DNA of 64,000 bases from Streptococcus himalayensis. Its GTDB lineage: Bacteria; Bacillota; Bacilli; Lactobacillales; Streptococcaceae. Positions 27,357 to 38,821 of this stretch are shown here, piece by piece (position 1 is the first letter of the stretch; every line of letters begins with the position of its first letter). The DNA lies in assembly GCF_001708305.1 (NCBI RefSeq), contig NZ_CP016953.1, positions 1,879,501-1,943,500 on the forward strand, given 5' to 3'. The notes under the pieces are model-generated. The model saw only the letters and a list, made by a program, of their open reading frames with translations. It had not been told where the DNA came from and ran no database searches. Position numbers and translations under genes: made by a program.

Positions 27357-28771
27357 GGCTCTATAATATCTGTAGTGGGTAAATCCACTGTGGAGATTAT
27401 GGAGCCTTTTTCAGTGTAGAAAAAAAGTTCCATACGACCTATAATGAAAAGCGACAAAACCATCATTTAGAAAGACTCATATGGAACAACTAAATCTTAT
27501 CACAAATTTTCTCAAAATGAAAGACAAAAATATCACTATCACTAATTAATGCGACATGGGAACACACTTAGAACTCCACGGTCACTTGGATTACACAGCC
27601 CCTAAATGCCCTTCCTGCAAGGGACAAATGGCTAAGTACGACTTCCAGAAAGCCTCTAAAATCCCCTACTTAGAAACTGCTGGCTACCCGCTACTTATCC
27701 GCCTTCGAAAGCGTCGTTTCAAGTGCAAGGAATGTGGGAAAATAGCGGTCGCTGAAACTCCTATTGTTAAGAAGAACCATCAAATCTCTGTCGCTGTCAA
27801 CCAGAAAATCGCACAATTACTCATCGAAAAGCAAGCCATGACACATATCGCACACAGACTCTCCATTTCAACATCTACAGTTATTCGAAAACTCAATGAG
27901 TTTAAGTTTGAAACGGATTGGGCTAAGCTTCCAGAAGTCATGTCCTGGGATGAGTATGCCTTCAAGAAAGGGAAAATGAGCTTTATCGCTCAAGATTTTG
28001 ACACAAATAACATCATCGCTATCCTTGATGGAAGAACGCAGGTGGTCATCCGAAATCACTTCCTACGATACCCTAGACAGGTCAGAAACCGCGTTAAATT
28101 CATCACTATGGACATGTTTAGCCCTTACTATCAACTAGCCAAACAACTTTTTCCTCATGCTAAAATCGTGCTTGATCGTTTCCACGTTGTGCAACATCTC
28201 AGCCGTGCTATGAACCGTGTCCGTACCCAAATCATGAATGCTTTTGACCGCAAATCGCATGAATACAAGACGCTCAAACGCTACTGGAAACTGGTACAAC
28301 AAGATAGCCGTAAACTCAGTGACAAGCGGTTCTATCGCCCTACTTTTCGCATGCACTTAACCAACCAGGAGATTGTCGCTAAACTGCTCGGCTATTCTCA
28401 AGAACTGAGAGAACACTACGAGCTCTATCAACTACTGCTTTTTCACTTCCAGGAGAAGCAAGCTGACCAGTTTTTTGGACTTATCCAAGACGATCGGCAG
28501 ACTGTCAACCCGATTTTCCAGACCGTATTTAATACCTTTTTGAAGGACAAGGATAAGATTCTCAACGCCATGGAATTGCCTTACTCAAATGCCAAACTTG
28601 AGGCGACGAATAATCTCATCAAAGTCATCAAGCGTAATGCCTTTGGATTTCGGAACTTTGAAAACTTCAAAAAGCGGATTTTGATTGCCATCAACATCAA
28701 AAAAGAGAAGACCAATTTGGTCCTCTCTAGGTGTTAGCTTTTCATCTACCCACTACAGTTGACAAAGAGCC
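27357..28771 (+). mobile_element. ISL3-family insertion sequence, copy 1
   Basis: The 1415-bp element is bounded by imperfect inverted repeats (left GGCTCTATAATATCTGTAGT; right, inverted, GGCTCTTTGTCAACTGTAGT, both continuing GGGTA) and flanked by a perfect 8-bp target duplication CTTTCTTA (27349-27356 and 28772-28779). The right-hand duplication contains the khpA stop codon. Confidence 0.95.
27481..28737 (+). pseudogene. ISL3 transposase with an early in-frame stop
   Basis: The natural start is ATG 27481 (MEQLNLITNFLKM), but codon 23 is TAA (27547-27549); three codons later an ATG at 27556 reopens a 393-aa frame. That frame keeps the four-Cys zinc finger (CPSC...CKEC), helix-turn-helix and DDE transposase region (DRFHVVQHLSRAMNRVRTQ, KLEATNNLIKVIKR). 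The same TAA is in copy 2. An N-terminally short transposase from 27556 may still be made. Confidence 0.8.
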
Positions 28772-28776
28772 CTTTC

Positions 28777-29016
28777 TTATTGCTCATCAATGACGATGCG
28801 CACTTTTTTATCTTCAGTTGGGACAGAGTAAACAATCGTTCTTACCGCAGAAATCGTGCGACCTTTGCGACCGATTACACGCCCAACATCACTTGGGTCC
28901 ATCTCTAAGTGATATTCCAAAAATTCTGGCGTATCTTCAATTTTAATCGTTAAAGACTCTGGGTGTGAAATCAAGGGTTTCACAATTGCAATAATCAGAT
29001 TTTCAATCATGTCCAT
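28777..29016 (-). CDS. khpA: KH-domain RNA-binding protein KhpA
   Basis: A 79-aa single KH domain with GRKG loop at residues 49-52. KhpA pairs with KhpB (EloR/Jag) to control cell elongation and division in streptococci. It is 22 bp downstream of rpsP. Its stop codon lies inside the ISL3 target duplication, so the protein is intact but transcription now runs into the IS. Confidence 0.93.
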   Translation of the reverse strand: MDMIENLIIAIVKPLISHPESLTIKIEDTPEFLEYHLEMDPSDVGRVIGRKGRTISAVRTIVYSVPTEDKKVRIVIDEQ

Positions 29017-29038
29017 AAGTGTACTCTCTTAATTCGTT

Positions 29039-29311
29039 TTATTTTGAGAATTTTGAATCGTGGAATTTCTTCAATACTCCAGCTTTCGAAAGGATGTTGC
29101 GAACTGTATCAGAAGGTTGTGCACCATTTGCCAACCACTCAAGAACGCGATCTTCTTTCAATGTTACTTGGTTTTCAGCCACAAGTGGGTTGTAAGTTCC
29201 AACTGTTTCAATGAAACGTCCATCACGTGGAGCACGTGAATCTGCTACGTTAATACGGTAGAAAGGTTTTTTCTTAGAACCCATACGAGTTAAACGGATT
29301 TTTACTGCCAT
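29039..29311 (-). CDS. rpsP: 30S ribosomal protein S16
   Basis: A 90-aa S16 starting [20 protein letters not shown] at ATG 29311, the family's universal start; an upstream in-frame ATG would add 17 unrelated residues. First gene of rpsP-khpA. Confidence 0.97.
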   Translation of the reverse strand: MAVKIRLTRMGSKKKPFYRINVADSRAPRDGRFIETVGTYNPLVAENQVTLKEDRVLEWLANGAQPSDTVRNILSKAGVLKKFHDSKFSK

Positions 29312-29426
29312 TTTTATAGTCTCTTTTCTTTTGTAATTATTTGGGTGGTTCAGAACCACCAACAGTATCTATGATACCATAGTTGCCAAAGGGTGTCAAG
29401 AAAAAAACTTGACAGCTGATGATTTT

Positions 29427-31721
29427 TTAACAAATCTCAAAAACAGTTGCACTCAGGTCATCTAAAATATTAGGATTTTCCTTACTACTATTGGTAACAA
29501 GAACCTTGAGATTACCTGCATTTTCGTAAGCAAAGCCTTCGCCACTGGCATTAAAGACGATGAGGTAGTGCTTGTCAGCTTTGATTTCAAAGATAATCAA
29601 GCCACTTCCAGCTGCTGCGCTATGGATATACACCTGCTGATAGATATCTTCATAGGTTTGATAAGAGAAGGCTTGTGCCTTGGTTTTTAAGGAAATGATT
29701 TGTCGGATAAAATCGATACTCTCCTTGTGAAGCTCTAGCAAATCCCAATTCACTTGATTGACTGAATCCGGTGCATTATAGCTATTCATGGCTCGTTCCC
29801 TGTCCTTTTGGGTCACTTCGCCCTGAGCCCCTGTTGCGAGAAGTTTGGTACGAGAAAATTCCTGTCCCAGCTCCATAAAGGACATCCCTTGAAGCAAGAG
29901 ATTCATGGCTGTAGCTAGCTCAATTCGCTTGTTAAGTCTGTCTTTGCTTTCATTAGGATGAAGCGTTGCTAGCAAATCATGAAGATTATAGTTATCATGG
30001 GCTTCCACATAGTTCAATACTTGATGAGGGGCTAGATAGGTTCCTAATTCCCGACTGCCTAAGATACTCTTGGCAATAATCGGCTCTGTTGCCTCACCAC
30101 TCACAAATCCTGCTTTTAAGCCTCCATAGACTTCTGCACCCTTGATCGCATCGCGTTCATTGTCATTAAAAAATCCAATTCCTGATAAGCGATAGGCATT
30201 ATCCTTCTTGGCTTTTTCTTCAGCTGCTAGGCCTAATCCCATATCCCAACCCTCGCCATATAGCAAGATTCGAGGGTCTAGCTCATCCAAGGCCTCGCGA
30301 ATAGCTCGCATGGTGTCCACATCATGAATTCCCATAAGGTCAAACCGAAAACCATCGACGTCATATTCCTTGACCCAGTAGGTTAGGGAATCAATCATGT
30401 ATTTGCGGAACATCTCATGCTCACTGGCTGTCTCAGAACCAACTCCTGTCCCATTTTGAAAAGATCCGTCTGGATTCATCCGATAATAATAATCCGGAAC
30501 TGTTTTCTGAAAAGGGGAATCAAGCGTTGAATAAATGTGGTTATACACGACATCCAGCACCACAGAAATCCCCGCTTCGTGGTAGGCTTGAACCATGGTT
30601 TTGAAATCTCGAATCACTTGGGCTGGATCACTAGGATTAGTTGAAAAACTGCTTTCTAAGGCATTGTAATTTTGTGGATCATAGCCCCAATTATAAAGAA
30701 CATGTCCATGTTTATCATACTCCTTATGGCGGTCCGACACTGGCTGCAGTTGAACCACATTTACACCTAAGGATTGAATGTAGTCAAAGGCTGTTTTTTG
30801 CCCATAGCTATTTGTCGTTCCCTTTTCACAAGCTCCTAAAAAGGTGCCAGAAAGGGCTTTTGTAACACCTGAAGTACTAGATTGGGTCAAATCCCTAATG
30901 TGCATTTCATAAATCACTGCTTGGCAGGGATTGTCTAAACGCCAAGGAGCCTTGCTATCTCTAGCCTTCTCCAAGGGTTCTATCCGGCATTCTGTCTCCG
31001 ATACAATGGCTGTTCGCTTGCCGTCAGGACTGGTTGCCCTACTGTACGGATCGCGTGTTAGTTCTCTTTTATAGCCAAAATCCAGTTGATACTGATAAGC
31101 ATGGCCTAATAAATCCTCAGGGATCGTCAAAGACCAGACACCAATTGTATTTTCTTGGTGATTGCAAGACTTCTCCTCTCCTCGCTCAAGGGAATAAATT
31201 GCTTGCAGGGAGGCTGTATGTTCAGCAGTAGAATAAAGATGGAGCTCGACAGATTTCGCTGTGGGTGCCCAGACTTTAAAGATCGTTTGCTTTTCTTCTA
31301 CTTCACAGCCTAAAGTGCCTGCATACCCCCAATAGCGATCAAAAGATTGGCTATCAAGAGCCATGTCAAATGCATGTGGATTTGAGCGAGCGTAAAATGG
31401 ACTGGTTTCTGCTGCCTGTCGTGAATAATACAAGCAATCATCCCCCTCAATCACCCAAACCTCTGTCACCAAGTGCGGCGGCAATAGAGAAATCTGATAA
31501 TCAACTGACTGCTTGGTCCAGTCTGGACTCTTAACAAGAGCATAGACCCAATCCAAACTTCTATAAGTCGGATAATCTAGGAGCACAAAAGCTCCAAAAT
31601 CATCCTCTTCTGTAAAGAGCACGTCAAACCCGTGCTCTCCGTCTCGCCACTGCCATACCTGATGGTCACTTTCATTTCCATCCTTACGATGGTAATGAAG
31701 GAGGACACGATAATGAAACAT
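29427..31721 (-). CDS. pulA: Type I pullulanase, intracellular
   Basis: A 764-aa GH13 enzyme without signal peptide or LPxTG. The type I pullulanase signature YNWGYDPQNYN is present, with GH13 regions DVVYNH, GFRFDLMGIHD (nucleophile Asp), LLYGEGWD (acid Glu) and VEAHDNYNLHD. An N-terminal beta domain precedes a CBM48-like module (FKVWAPTAKSVELHLY). It debranches alpha-1,6 links of glycogen or maltodextrins in the cytoplasm. ATG directly abuts the dgkB stop. Confidence 0.93.
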   Translation of the reverse strand: MFHYRVLLHYHRKDGNESDHQVWQWRDGEHGFDVLFTEEDDFGAFVLLDYPTYRSLDWVYALVKSPDWTKQSVDYQISLLPPHLVTEVWVIEGDDCLYYSRQAAETSPFYARSNPHAFDMALDSQSFDRYWGYAGTLGCEVEEKQTIFKVWAPTAKSVELHLYSTAEHTASLQAIYSLERGEEKSCNHQENTIGVWSLTIPEDLLGHAYQYQLDFGYKRELTRDPYSRATSPDGKRTAIVSETECRIEPLEKARDSKAPWRLDNPCQAVIYEMHIRDLTQSSTSGVTKALSGTFLGACEKGTTNSYGQKTAFDYIQSLGVNVVQLQPVSDRHKEYDKHGHVLYNWGYDPQNYNALESSFSTNPSDPAQVIRDFKTMVQAYHEAGISVVLDVVYNHIYSTLDSPFQKTVPDYYYRMNPDGSFQNGTGVGSETASEHEMFRKYMIDSLTYWVKEYDVDGFRFDLMGIHDVDTMRAIREALDELDPRILLYGEGWDMGLGLAAEEKAKKDNAYRLSGIGFFNDNERDAIKGAEVYGGLKAGFVSGEATEPIIAKSILGSRELGTYLAPHQVLNYVEAHDNYNLHDLLATLHPNESKDRLNKRIELATAMNLLLQGMSFMELGQEFSRTKLLATGAQGEVTQKDRERAMNSYNAPDSVNQVNWDLLELHKESIDFIRQIISLKTKAQAFSYQTYEDIYQQVYIHSAAAGSGLIIFEIKADKHYLIVFNASGEGFAYENAGNLKVLVTNSSKENPNILDDLSATVFEIC

Positions 31722-32681
31722 CTAGTTGCCCCCTTCTTCAGACAGGGCATCGTTGCTGATCTCATCCATATTGACAAAAAATTCCAAGTGATTTTTCAGC
31801 ACTTCTAAGGTTACAGGCGTATCTCCACCATATTCACCATCTAAATTGAGCATAAATGGATTGTCTGGATCTAAAACCTCCAGGGTCAATTTACTGGTCT
31901 TCAGGTACTCCACATTGCTATCCGTGACATGCTGCCCTCCATTCATAGCTTGGATGATCAAGCTAAGCATATCAAAGACCTTAGCTGTTTTCACTAAAAT
32001 CAGCGTAAAATTTCCATCATCTAGCTTGGCATCTGGTGCCAATTGCTCAAAACCTGCTATGGAATTGGTCAAGCCTACAAAGATAAGGGACACTTGTCCT
32101 TCAAAAACACCATGGTCATGTTCGATACGCACGGGACGTTGTTTGATTTTAGGGAGCATTTCCGCCCCTTTTGCCACATAGGCTAGATAACCCAGTCTTG
32201 ATTTGACCTCACTTGGCACGCTATAAGTAAGCTCTGTTAAGGTTCCTGCTGCTGCAATATTGATGAAGTATTTCTCGCCATAAGCTCGACCAATATCCAT
32301 CTTTATCGTTTGATTTTTTTCAATAATACGTGCCGCAGCAACGGGATCTCCCATCGGAATTTTTAAGGCACGCGCGTAGTCGTTAGTCGTTCCAGTCGGA
32401 ATGAAGGCGAGTTTTGGTCGATTTTCCAAATTGGCTACCCCATTGACCACTTCATTGATGGTGCCGTCTCCGCCTGCTGCGATGATTAATTCAAAACCTG
32501 CCTTAGCAGCTCGTTCTGCCTCGGTTTGCGCAGAAAAGGGTTCTGGCGTTGTTTGAAAGGCGCTGGTTTCATAGCCAACATCCTCTAGCACATCCAGTAC
32601 TTCTGCAATGTTTTTTTTGATAATCTCCTGACCTGAGGTCGGATTATAAATGAGCCGTGCTCGTTTTCTATTTGTTTCCAT
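31722..32681 (-). CDS. dgkB: Diacylglycerol/lipid kinase, DgkB type
   Basis: About 319 aa with the DAGK catalytic motif GGDGTINEV near residue 71 and GTTNDYARAL. Soluble DgkB phosphorylates diacylglycerol to phosphatidate for phospholipid recycling. AGAGG lies 5 nt before ATG 32681; an in-frame GTG at 32687 is possible. It follows ligA within a few bases, so ligA-dgkB-pulA is one operon. Confidence 0.9.
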   Translation of the reverse strand: METNRKRARLIYNPTSGQEIIKKNIAEVLDVLEDVGYETSAFQTTPEPFSAQTEAERAAKAGFELIIAAGGDGTINEVVNGVANLENRPKLAFIPTGTTNDYARALKIPMGDPVAAARIIEKNQTIKMDIGRAYGEKYFINIAAAGTLTELTYSVPSEVKSRLGYLAYVAKGAEMLPKIKQRPVRIEHDHGVFEGQVSLIFVGLTNSIAGFEQLAPDAKLDDGNFTLILVKTAKVFDMLSLIIQAMNGGQHVTDSNVEYLKTSKLTLEVLDPDNPFMLNLDGEYGGDTPVTLEVLKNHLEFFVNMDEISNDALSEEGGN

Positions 32682-32689
32682 CTGCACCT

Positions 32690-35100
<2,411 letters not shown>

Positions 35101-36144
35101 CTAGTCCACAAGCAACATAGACTTGATGACCTTGCGGTCTGCCATGTCTTTATAGGCTTGGTTAATGTCATCAAGGGCATAGGTCTGCGTAAAGACCCGA
35201 CCTGGATTGATGTCGCCATCCAAAACGGCTTTGAGCAAGATTTGCTTATTGTAAGTCGTCACTGAGGCTGAACCTCCTGCGACTGAAATATTTTGGGCAA
35301 AGGTTGAACCGAGCGGTCGGCTATTGTAATGTGGTACTCCAACAAAACCAACACGTCCACCATTATGGAGAACACCAAGGGCTTGTTCAATGGCAGCTTC
35401 CGTTCCGACACATTCGAGTGCAGCATCTGCTCCACCACCTAAAATCTCACGGACTTTGGCAATACCTTCTTCACCACGCTCTGCTACTACAGCTGTCGCA
35501 CCAGATTCTAAGGCCATGGCTTGCCGATCAGCATGGCGACTCATCAAAACAATCTGAGAAGCCCCCATCATCTTCGCTGCGATCACCGCACATTGCCCAA
35601 CTGCTCCATCTCCGATGACCACAACCTTGTCTCCCCGCTGGACATTTGCCACACGAGCCGCATGGTAACCTGTCGGCATCACGTCTGCCAAGGTCAAGAG
35701 AGATTTGAGCATACCTTCTGAATAATCAGAGGGCTGACCTGGTACCTTGATTAAAGCCCAATTTCCATAATGGAAACGCAGGTACTCAGATTGGAAACCA
35801 CCACCCCAGTTAGTGGGCACAGGGTGATTATCACACGTCCCGTCAAATCCTGCACGACAAGCATCACAATGACCACAACCATGGGTAAACGGTACGATAA
35901 CAAAATCGCCCGGTTTGACCGTAGTAATCTCACTTCCAACCTCTTCTACAATTCCCAAAGCCTCATGACCAGAGTTCATTGAATGTGCAGCCTTATCATC
36001 TCCATGCGAATAAGACCACAGATCTGACCCACAAACGCAGGCCCGTACAATCTTGAGAATCACATCATCCTTTTCTTGAATCTGTGGTTTATCTACCTCA
36101 CCGATAATCATCGAACCGGCCTTTTCAAAAATGGCTGTTTTCAT
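35101..36144 (-). CDS. Zinc-dependent alcohol dehydrogenase (AdhC-like)
   Basis: A 347-aa medium-chain dehydrogenase: catalytic zinc ligands in CVCGSDLWSY and GHEALGIVEEVG, structural zinc Cys cluster CGHCDACRAGFDGTC, and NAD-binding VVVIGDGAVGQCAV. In streptococci such a gene next to NmlR detoxifies formaldehyde/carbonyls; the promoter here has a matching MerR-type operator, but the regulator gene is not in the window. Confidence 0.9.
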   Translation of the reverse strand: MKTAIFEKAGSMIIGEVDKPQIQEKDDVILKIVRACVCGSDLWSYSHGDDKAAHSMNSGHEALGIVEEVGSEITTVKPGDFVIVPFTHGCGHCDACRAGFDGTCDNHPVPTNWGGGFQSEYLRFHYGNWALIKVPGQPSDYSEGMLKSLLTLADVMPTGYHAARVANVQRGDKVVVIGDGAVGQCAVIAAKMMGASQIVLMSRHADRQAMALESGATAVVAERGEEGIAKVREILGGGADAALECVGTEAAIEQALGVLHNGGRVGFVGVPHYNSRPLGSTFAQNISVAGGSASVTTYNKQILLKAVLDGDINPGRVFTQTYALDDINQAYKDMADRKVIKSMLLVD

Positions 36145-36178
36145 TTAGTTTCCTCACTTTCTTTACAAAACTAGTATT

Positions 36179-36209
36179 AGTATACCACTTGGAGTGCACT
36201 CCAAGTCAA
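36179..36209 (-). promoter_or_regulatory. MerR/NmlR-type promoter with 19-bp spacer
   Basis: Minus-strand -35 TTGACT (36209-36204) and -10 TATACT (36184-36179) are 19 bp apart. The spacer is filled by the perfect palindrome CTTGGAGTGCACTCCAAG (36188-36205). Over-long spacers with a central dyad are the hallmark of MerR-family activation by DNA distortion. Confidence 0.88.
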
Positions 36210-36260
36210 GGGAATCTAGCTGATTTTTAAAAAAGTTGGGCAAACCCCAACTCCTTCTAC

Positions 36261-36770
36261 TTATTTGGTTAAATCAATCCTCTTGCCAATCTTATCCATC
36301 AGAAGACTTCCTATCATCAAGGAAGCAAATTCACCGATTGCAGTCGTAAACCAAGTCAACCAAAATGGGGCTTGTGCTACAATAGCCAGCTCACCTGCAA
36401 TGGTCACCATAGAAATCGAGAAAAAGATTGAAAAATAGACAAAGGCCTTGTTAAAAACGCCACCAAATAATCGCTCCTCCATATATTTGCGGAAGAAATA
36501 CACACCCAGACTCAGAAAGACCAAGGTAGAGCCTCCTCCAACAAAGACATCAATCAATCCAAAGCTAAAGAAATTAGCAATCACACACCCCAAGGTCACG
36601 CCGATGATATACTTAGGTTTATAAAAAGCCGTAAAATTCATCATTTCCGATAGGCGAAATTGATACGCACCGTAGCTCATGGCATTGAGCGGTGGTGTTA
36701 AGGTCAGAACGACATAAATCGCAGCAACAATGGCAATCTGTGCCATATCACGAACAGTTATTTTTCCCAT
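36261..36770 (-). CDS. queT: QueT, ECF substrate-binding component for queuosine precursor
   Basis: A 169-aa membrane protein with five to six helices and the family segment YGAYQFRLSEMMNFTAFY near residue 33. QueT imports a queuosine precursor with a shared ECF module. The assignment is supported by the preQ1-II riboswitch overlapping its ribosome site. Confidence 0.93.
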   Translation of the reverse strand: MGKITVRDMAQIAIVAAIYVVLTLTPPLNAMSYGAYQFRLSEMMNFTAFYKPKYIIGVTLGCVIANFFSFGLIDVFVGGGSTLVFLSLGVYFFRKYMEERLFGGVFNKAFVYFSIFFSISMVTIAGELAIVAQAPFWLTWFTTAIGEFASLMIGSLLMDKIGKRIDLTK

Positions 36771-36776
36771 ATAAAA

Positions 36777-36835
36777 CTCCTTTGGCGGCTGTACCGCGTG
36801 TAATATGCTTGGCTAAAGGATGGAAGTGCCAAGGG
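36777..36835 (-). ncRNA. preQ1-II riboswitch (COG4708 RNA)
   Basis: Minus-strand sequence: CTTGGCA stem strand, later GCCAAGCATATTACACGCGG, then CCGCC and AAAGGAG, matching the preQ1-II consensus. The Shine-Dalgarno GGAG is the 3' end of the pseudoknot, seven bases before the queT ATG, so preQ1 binding would block translation. Confidence 0.93.
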
Positions 36836-36973
36836 TCGTAAAAAATGCGACAAGACTACATCTTAATCAGCAGAGTCAGACTTCCGTCAACTGATTGCTG
36901 AAGAAATAGATTCACCATTTTTACAACGTTTTCTAGTATAGCATAATTTTCAAAAATATGATAGACTAATTTT

Positions 36974-37423
36974 ATGAAAAAATTGATAAAAGCCTTTTTT
37001 GACAATGAAATTCTCTCCTATCTATTCTTTGGAGTGGTAACTACAGTCGTCTATTTAGTAACGCGACTAACTCTATTTTCCATCAGCAAAGAGTCGCTCC
37101 TTGCAACAGCCGTTGCCAATATCATTGCTGTCTTATTTGCCTTTCTCACAAATGATGTCTTTGTCTTTAAACAGGCACGGGCAGGCTGGTTTTCCCGTTT
37201 GGTAAAATTTGGAGCAGCTAGACTTTTGACCTTCTGCTTTGATATAGGCATGACCTTTCTCTTTATCAAGCAATTTCCACACATCATTGGGCAATTTGTA
37301 GACAATGATGCCGCTGCTATTGATTTTATTGAGAGCCTGATTGCCCAAGTCAGTATCATTGTCCTAAACTATATCTTGAGCAAACTATTCGTTTTTAAAA
37401 ATCACCCACAAAAAACCAAGTGA
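36974..37423 (+). CDS. GtrA-like membrane protein
   Basis: A 149-aa protein with four hydrophobic helices and GtrA family features: YLFFGVVTTVVYLVTRL at the start and NYILSKLFVFKN at the end. GtrA proteins are thought to help move lipid-linked sugars or teichoic acid precursors across the membrane. Single gene; stop codon lies in the terminator stem. Confidence 0.87.
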   Translation: MKKLIKAFFDNEILSYLFFGVVTTVVYLVTRLTLFSISKESLLATAVANIIAVLFAFLTNDVFVFKQARAGWFSRLVKFGAARLLTFCFDIGMTFLFIKQFPHIIGQFVDNDAAAIDFIESLIAQVSIIVLNYILSKLFVFKNHPQKTK

Positions 37424-37442
37424 ACAGGTCACTTGGTTTTTT
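37414..37442 (+). terminator. Terminator of the GtrA-like gene, T tract is an IS target
   Basis: Stem AACCAAGTGA / TCACTTGGTT (37414-37423/37429-37438) followed by T6. The ISL3 copy 2 target duplication (37436-37443) lies in its T tract. Confidence 0.85.
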
Positions 37443-37567
37443 CGGCTCTATAATATCTGTAGTGGGTAAATCCACTGTGGAAATTATGGAGCCTTTTTCA
37501 GTGTAGAAAAAAGGTCCCATATGACCTATAATGAAAAGCGACAAAACCATCATTTAGAAAGACTCAT

Positions 37568-38821
37568 ATGGAACAACTAAATCTTATCACAAATTTTCTC
37601 AAAATGAAAGACAAAAATATCACTATCACTAATTAATGCGACATGGGAACACACTTAGAACTCCACGGTCACTTGGATTACACAGCCCCTAAATGCCCTT
37701 CCTGCAAGGGACAAATGGCTAAGTACGACTTCCAGAAAGCCTCTAAAATCCCCTACTTAGAAACTGCTGGCTACCCGCTACTTATCCGCCTTCGAAAGCG
37801 TCGTTTCAAGTGCAAGGAATGTGGGAAAATAGCGGTCGCTGAAACTCCTATTGTTAAGAAGAACCATCAAATCTCTGTCGCTGTCAACCAGAAAATCGCA
37901 CAATTACTCATCGAAAAGCAAGCAATGACACATATCGCACACAGACTCTCCATTTCTACATCTACAGTTATTCGAAAACTCAATGAGTTTAAATTTGAAA
38001 CGGAGTGGGGTAAGCTTCCAGAAGTCATGTCCTGGGATGAGTATGCCTTCAAGAAAGGGAAAATGAGCTTTATCGCTCAAGATTTTGACACAAATAACAT
38101 CATCGCTATCCTTGATGGAAGAACGCAAGCAACCATCCGAAATCACTTTCTGAGATACCCTAGACAGGTCAGAAACCGCGTTAAATTCATCACTATGGAC
38201 ATGTTTAGCCCTTACTATCAACTAGCCAAACAACTTTTTCCTCATGCTAAAATCGTGCTTGATCGTTTCCACGTTGTGCAACATCTCAGCCGTGCTATGA
38301 ACCGTGTCCGTACCCAAATCATGAATGCTTTTGACCGCAAATCGCATGAATACAAGACGCTCAAACGCTACTGGAAACTGGTACAACAAGATAGCCGTAA
38401 ACTCAGTGATAAACGATTTTATCGCCCTACATTTCGCATGCATTTGACCAATAAGGAAATCTTAGACAAGCTCCTATCCTACTCAGATGAGTTACGACAA
38501 CATTATGAACTCTATCAACTTCTTTTATTCCATTTCCAAGAGAGGAACTCAGAGCATTTCTTTGACCTAATTGAGCAAGAAAGAGCCACTGTTAACCCTA
38601 TTTTCCAGACGGTATTTAAGACCTTTCTAAAGGATAAGGACAAGGTTTTAAACGCTTTGGAATTGCCTTATTCCAACGCTAAATTGGAAGCTACCAATAA
38701 TCTTATCAAAGTCATTAAACGAAATGCCTTTGGTTTCAGGAACTTTGAAAACTTCAAAAAGCGGATTTTGATTGCCTTAAACATCAAAAAAGAGAAGACC
38801 AAGTTGGTCCTCTCAGACTGA
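37568..38821 (+). pseudogene. ISL3 transposase, copy 2: early stop and IS-altered C-terminus
   Basis: ATG 37568 (MEQLNLIT...) meets the same TAA at codon 23 as copy 1; the frame reopens at ATG 37643 for 392 aa. The C-terminal third differs from copy 1 by many conservative changes. The last codons and stop (SD-stop, TGA 38819-38821) are supplied by the IS1182-family element. Whether the protein is active is unknown. Confidence 0.78.
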
